A DNA stretch of 37,622 nucleotides from an uncultured Lachnoclostridium sp. GTDB lineage: Bacteria; Bacillota; Clostridia; Lachnospirales; Lachnospiraceae. The position numbers and the translations under genes were made by a program. The notes beneath the pieces are model-generated. The model was not told where the DNA came from. It was given only the letters and a program-made list of their open reading frames with translations, and made no database searches. Shown here in pieces: positions 34,187 through 37,622 of the stretch (within the stretch, counting starts at the first letter, position 1; every line of letters begins with the position of its first letter). The DNA lies in the NCBI GenBank assembly GCA_947369165.1, contig CANBKJ010000024.1, forward strand, positions 1 through 37,622, given 5' to 3'.

Positions 34187-36360
34187 TCCTCGATTCTTTC
34201 CACGATCCTGCTTTGTATCCCTGCTCCTGCAAATCTGCTGATGACGATATCTGCCTCATTCCGAAGGGTATTAGCCAGCAGCACGTACATTTTTCCATCC
34301 CTCATGGTACCCAGGTAGTCAGTCTGACGAAGATTTTTCATCAGCACTTTTCCAATCTGCTCATAATCCTCAGATTCTGTCTGTATCTGGAGTAACGTAC
34401 AGACGGTAAGGTTTTTTCTTTTTGCCTTTTGGTAGGCAGTCACAAGGGCGCTGAACGCCTCCGGTTCCAGAATCTGGGTATCCTCCACATATCTCTGTTC
34501 TTCGAGAGCTGCCATGTAACGGCTTGCCCGGAGCATGGCATTCTGGATCAGGTAACTGATGACCACAAGCAGATTCGCCTGTCCCAATGTCATCCGTTCC
34601 CATGGGATCCCCCATACCATAACGATCATATTCATTTCCTCTTTGTCATAAATGGCATTTGCCATCAGAGGGTATCGTTCATCCATCTGGCGGTTGATGT
34701 AAACCTTACGCTCTTTCAGACACTCATAAAGTTCTCCCATCTCTGGATAACGGATGGAATTTCCCAGCTTGCGCGCCACATCCGAGCTGGAGGAAAACAG
34801 TCTGGCATAATCTGAATTGTAAACGGTATAAATCGCCACATCCGGACTGCGCAGAATCTTGGATAAAATTTCTACCGCATAAAAGAGAACCTCTTCCGTC
34901 GTATACTGATCCAGGGTAGAGGTAATACTGTACAGCTTTCCGATGCTGTCCTTCTGATCGATCACCTGCCGCTCCAACACATCTTTCACCCGGACATTGC
35001 TGCTGTTGATATCTTTGATATCCCTCAACTGGCGTCCCAGACTCTTCTGGACCTCTGCGCCCTCGGTCCGGATCGCCCGTATCTGATCCCGCATATAGCC
35101 CACCACCAGACCAAGTATGAATAACTGTGCCATCCAGACATAGGTGGTGTAATCCAGCATCACTTCAAATCCGCTGCGGGTGTACATTTGGCGGAACAGA
35201 TATCCACAGACTGCCAGCACAGCGGAAAAAATTGCCTGATGCTGCCCATAAACCACAGCAAAAAGCAATACGTATAGCAGATAAAAATCCAGCCTCGAAA
35301 AATACCGGCTGTCAACCGTTCTGTTATTTAACATAAAAAACGGAATAAAGCAAGCCATATTTTCTATAAACGGGACGCATGCCTTAAAAAACCAGCCAAA
35401 TCTTTGGATGAGACGTCCACCAAATCTCTTCTTTTCTTCCTCCTGTATAAATGCCTCTTTATGTTTCAGGATATAGGCTGCCACTCTCTGAATCCCATCC
35501 TCCGGAGGATGACAGACAGCAGCTCCGTATTCACTGATAAACCGCTGATTGGAAAGCACTTTGCGGTACTCCCCCAATTCATTCGCTTCTACAAGCTCCG
35601 TATTGTTTCCTATCGTTCGGCACAGAATCTTACCGATCTGCAGTTCAGTCACCGGAGTAGAAGACGAGATGTGATACAAGGAATATCCTGTCTTCCTGTT
35701 ATTCATAAACTGATAAATAAACTCTACAGCATCCGACTCATATAAGAGGGAATGTGTGATATTCGGATCCGCCAGAAGATATCCCTGCTCCAAAGCCTTT
35801 ACACACATAGATCCACAGAGCCCATCCAGCTGGCTCCGGTCTTTCGGAATACCGTACAGATGATCCAGTCTCAGCACCACTATGTCCAGTTCCTGAATTT
35901 CCCTGAAATTATTACAGAGATACTCGGCCTGTACCAGTGCCATTCCCCGGAATCCCTCCCCACAGGCAGTTACATCCTCTGTGATATCTTCCTCAAAATT
36001 TCCCCGGTACACCTCTTCCGACGAAAGGTAGACGAACCGCCCCTGCCTCACACTGGCATAAGCAGTCAGCAGGTTCATAAGCGACGAAATATACTGCACA
36101 GAATCCCGCTGACTCTCCTGCCAGGAAAAATTGGAATCATATGCCCCCAAAAACAATGTCACGTCCGGGCTGACACTTTCAAATATCTCATTCAGGCTAC
36201 TATTATCATAAGAAAAATCATAACGTTCAAATACTTTTGCATAGGAACTTGTACCGAATTGCTCTCCTGTCAGCAGATACACCCTGTGCCCTTCTTTTCT
36301 CAGTTTGATGATCATCTGGTTCATCAAACTTCCCGTGCCTCCAATAAGTAAAATATTCAT
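34183..36360 (-). CDS. SDR domain fused to PelD-like c-di-GMP receptor
   Basis: 725 aa from ATG 36360 (GGAGG five bases upstream). Residues 1-300: extended short-chain dehydrogenase/epimerase fold (MNILLIGGTGSLMNQ, FVYLSSEEVY, VVLRLDHLYGIPKD), but the catalytic YxxxK before the AE pair is not found (segment RGMALVQAEY). Residues ~330-430: about four membrane helices (YLLYVLLFAVVYG; WMAQLFILGLVVGYM), then a coiled coil. Residues ~465-610: GAF-like domain. Residues ~630-725: degenerate GGDEF, with RQTD (R678, D681) five residues before RDGKM in place of GGDEF. That is exactly the spacing of the RxxD inhibitory site which binds c-di-GMP in PelD. The protein should switch on polymer synthesis when c-di-GMP is bound. 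The SDR fusion is unusual. Confidence 0.85.
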   Translation of the reverse strand: MNILLIGGTGSLMNQMIIKLRKEGHRVYLLTGEQFGTSSYAKVFERYDFSYDNSSLNEIFESVSPDVTLFLGAYDSNFSWQESQRDSVQYISSLMNLLTAYASVRQGRFVYLSSEEVYRGNFEEDITEDVTACGEGFRGMALVQAEYLCNNFREIQELDIVVLRLDHLYGIPKDRSQLDGLCGSMCVKALEQGYLLADPNITHSLLYESDAVEFIYQFMNNRKTGYSLYHISSSTPVTELQIGKILCRTIGNNTELVEANELGEYRKVLSNQRFISEYGAAVCHPPEDGIQRVAAYILKHKEAFIQEEEKKRFGGRLIQRFGWFFKACVPFIENMACFIPFFMLNNRTVDSRYFSRLDFYLLYVLLFAVVYGQHQAIFSAVLAVCGYLFRQMYTRSGFEVMLDYTTYVWMAQLFILGLVVGYMRDQIRAIRTEGAEVQKSLGRQLRDIKDINSSNVRVKDVLERQVIDQKDSIGKLYSITSTLDQYTTEEVLFYAVEILSKILRSPDVAIYTVYNSDYARLFSSSSDVARKLGNSIRYPEMGELYECLKERKVYINRQMDERYPLMANAIYDKEEMNMIVMVWGIPWERMTLGQANLLVVISYLIQNAMLRASRYMAALEEQRYVEDTQILEPEAFSALVTAYQKAKRKNLTVCTLLQIQTESEDYEQIGKVLMKNLRQTDYLGTMRDGKMYVLLANTLRNEADIVISRFAGAGIQSRIVERIEE

Positions 36361-36412
36361 TACCGCCTCCACGCCGTCCCGTTCAGATGCAATTCATTTT
36401 CTCCTGTATCTT

Positions 36413-36697
36413 TCAGCTACGCGCTTTGATTCCCTGCCGTTTCAGCTGCTGACAAAATTCCCGGACATCCTTCTCCACCTCATTTTGGGAAATCCCATAT
36501 TCCTTTGCCAGATCTGCCGAAATCTCTTCCTGTCCCATCCCCTTCTCCATCATTCTCCAGATCGAAGCTCCCATCTCATTCAGAGGCAGCGGTTTTCTGT
36601 AAGGATATCCCGGCTGGCTCATATCAATCAGCCAATAAATCCCGGCAGCGTACCGCAGCTGGTACAAAGTTTTGTCAGATTCCGATTCTAACGGCAT
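36413..36697 (-). CDS. stand-alone PqqD-like peptide-binding protein
   Basis: 94 aa, first gene of the Pel-like run, 52 bp before the SDR-PelD gene. AAAGGAG lies upstream of the ATG. PLPLNEMGASIWRMMEKGMGQEEISADLAKEYGISQNEVEKDVREFCQQL, taken in parts, follows the PqqD pattern: the LNEMGASIWRMME helix, the EEISADLAKEYG helix, and V-x-x-DVREFCQQLKRQG. PqqD proteins bind the leader of a precursor peptide and present it to a modifying enzyme. No such enzyme is adjacent, but a second PqqD domain is fused to the HprK-like kinase 26 kb away. It is likely to recognise the same leader. Confidence 0.88.
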   Translation of the reverse strand: MPLESESDKTLYQLRYAAGIYWLIDMSQPGYPYRKPLPLNEMGASIWRMMEKGMGQEEISADLAKEYGISQNEVEKDVREFCQQLKRQGIKARS

Positions 36698-36742
36698 GTT
36701 TCTGATTCTCCTTTATTCTATACATCCTCTATATATCTTTTT

Positions 36743-36774
36743 ATTATACTACATAAGTAAGGGGTTGTAAACCC
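36743..36774 (-). promoter_or_regulatory. promoter of the PqqD / Pel-like operon
   Basis: Minus strand: -35 TTTACA (36766-36771), exactly 17-bp spacer, -10 TATAAT (36743-36748), about 45 bp before the PqqD start. A small inverted repeat GGGTT-GTA-AACCC (36762-36774) covers the -35 box and may be an operator. The gap 36698-36878 holds this promoter and otherwise no feature that I can support. Confidence 0.75.
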
Positions 36775-36878
36775 TGGAGAGGGGGATGTGGGGGATGTCC
36801 TAAAATACAGCCAAGAGCTACAGAAATGAAAATCAGCAAGTTTTTTTGTGTATAGTATTACTCAATGAAAGAAAAAAT

Positions 36879-37622
36879 TTATTTCGCCTGCTTTACCATT
36901 CCTATAATTATATGTTCAATAATTTTCTTATGTGATTCAATATCTTCTCCAACAACCACATCCTCTTCTTTTACGCTTGACAAATAATCTATTTTATTCA
37001 AATAATCCAGCAACCTTTTATTGTATCCAGCCGAATCATCGTGAAAACTCACCTTATGACGTGTCCTGCTCGCTAATTGCTGATACACGCCACCTAACTC
37101 CTGAAATTTAACAGCTAATTCATCCTTGCTGTAAACTCCTATATGGTTAAGCAACAATTCATATTTATCATCCTTTGAAAGTTGTCTCCAAGCCGCTTCA
37201 ACATATTCCTTGCTAATTCTAAATCTGAATTGTCTAATTATCCAAGCAATTCTTTCGTTAATTTCTGCACTTTCAATTTGATTAAGAATTTTGATCTTTT
37301 CATCATCAGAAAAGGAATTATTTTTGAGCAATTCTACAATTTCATCTTGCATCAGTCCGCAATCGTCTATGCACTCCATAAAATCTTCCTTATTTTTGCA
37401 TATAAACTCTATGCACAAATTTGGATGCGCCTCACGCAGTTCCACATAGCGCTCAGCCGAAAACGGAAAATACTGCTCAGCAATCATTGCTTTCACCTTT
37501 TCCTCGGTAAACTCATTCAAATCATTTGTAAAATCCTCTATTTGAAATTTTTGCATCAATTTAACAAATGACTGTAGTGATATATTTTTTACTATTATTT
37601 CTTTCATAATACTGTCATTTAC
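36879..37622 (-). CDS. AT-rich protein of unknown function, partial at right edge
   Basis: At least 242 codons from an ATG at 37607. That ATG has no ribosome binding site and the frame stays open to the window edge, so this is probably the C-terminal part of a longer protein. It is helical and acidic, without membrane segments; MKEIIVKNISLQSFVKLMQK and KIKILNQIESAEINERIAWI suggest repeated helical hairpins. The family is not recognised. Base composition is markedly more AT-rich than the Pel-like locus, and the gene has no obvious link to it. It could be part of a large NTPase or defence-type protein whose N-terminus lies outside, but nothing in the visible part proves this. Confidence 0.65.
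   Translation of the reverse strand, partial: VNDSIMKEIIVKNISLQSFVKLMQKFQIEDFTNDLNEFTEEKVKAMIAEQYFPFSAERYVELREAHPNLCIEFICKNKEDFMECIDDCGLMQDEIVELLKNNSFSDDEKIKILNQIESAEINERIAWIIRQFRFRISKEYVEAAWRQLSKDDKYELLLNHIGVYSKDELAVKFQELGGVYQQLASRTRHKVSFHDDSAGYNKRLLDYLNKIDYLSSVKEEDVVVGEDIESHKKIIEHIIIGMVKQAK

Overview
The window looks like a low-to-mid GC Firmicutes chromosome, most likely a gut Clostridia/Lachnospiraceae relative. Evidence: strong GGAGG ribosome binding sites, sigma-A type promoters, a SpoIID-like protein, BspA-like repeats and protein families typical of that group. No rRNA, tRNA or CRISPR array was seen. Species-level assignment is not possible from the sequence alone.

Left part (1-9100): a highly structured repeat region; a degenerate HD-GYP protein divergent from a secreted subtilisin-like protease with an interrupted catalytic domain; a 306-bp gap holding 87-bp tandem repeats made of terminator hairpins; a YihY-family membrane protein; a SpoIID/LytB-domain protein; thiC without a visible TPP riboswitch; and a RelB/RelE-type toxin-antitoxin pair whose predicted promoter contains a perfect palindrome.

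Middle (9100-19303): a dispersed cassette that resembles the accessory part of a peptide-modification (RiPP) locus. It has a Ser-His type S26 peptidase and, divergent from it across a symmetric bidirectional promoter, a PqqD-HprK-like kinase fusion followed by an ABC exporter. Further on lie a 124-aa protein with a leader-like N-terminus (YSKP...EGVYAASG) behind a near-consensus promoter, and a nucleotidyltransferase-family protein. A secreted multi-domain glycoside hydrolase-like gene and its divergent AraC-type regulator sit inside the cassette. No lasso cyclase, B2 protease, radical SAM enzyme or lanthionine synthetase is present, so this is not a standard RiPP cluster.

Right part (18071-36697): an almost entirely minus-strand exopolysaccharide locus that follows the Gram-positive Pel gene order. 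It reads PqqD-like small protein, SDR-PelD-like fusion (membrane segments, GAF-like region, degenerate GGDEF with an RxxD I-site), PelE-like TPR protein, large polytopic membrane protein, DUF2194/PelA-deacetylase-like protein, PelF, PelG, DUF2304, two glycosyltransferases and DUF4832 protein. A second DUF4832 paralogue (plus strand) and a Wzx-like flippase complete it. A consensus promoter precedes the PqqD-like gene and probably drives the operon. The likely picture is a c-di-GMP-gated Pel-like polymer synthase and exporter, flanked on both sides by PqqD-containing peptide-handling genes and a candidate secreted substrate.

The last gene (36879 to the right edge) is an AT-rich unknown whose reading frame runs off the window. 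All functions are inferred from sequence reading; no database search was possible.
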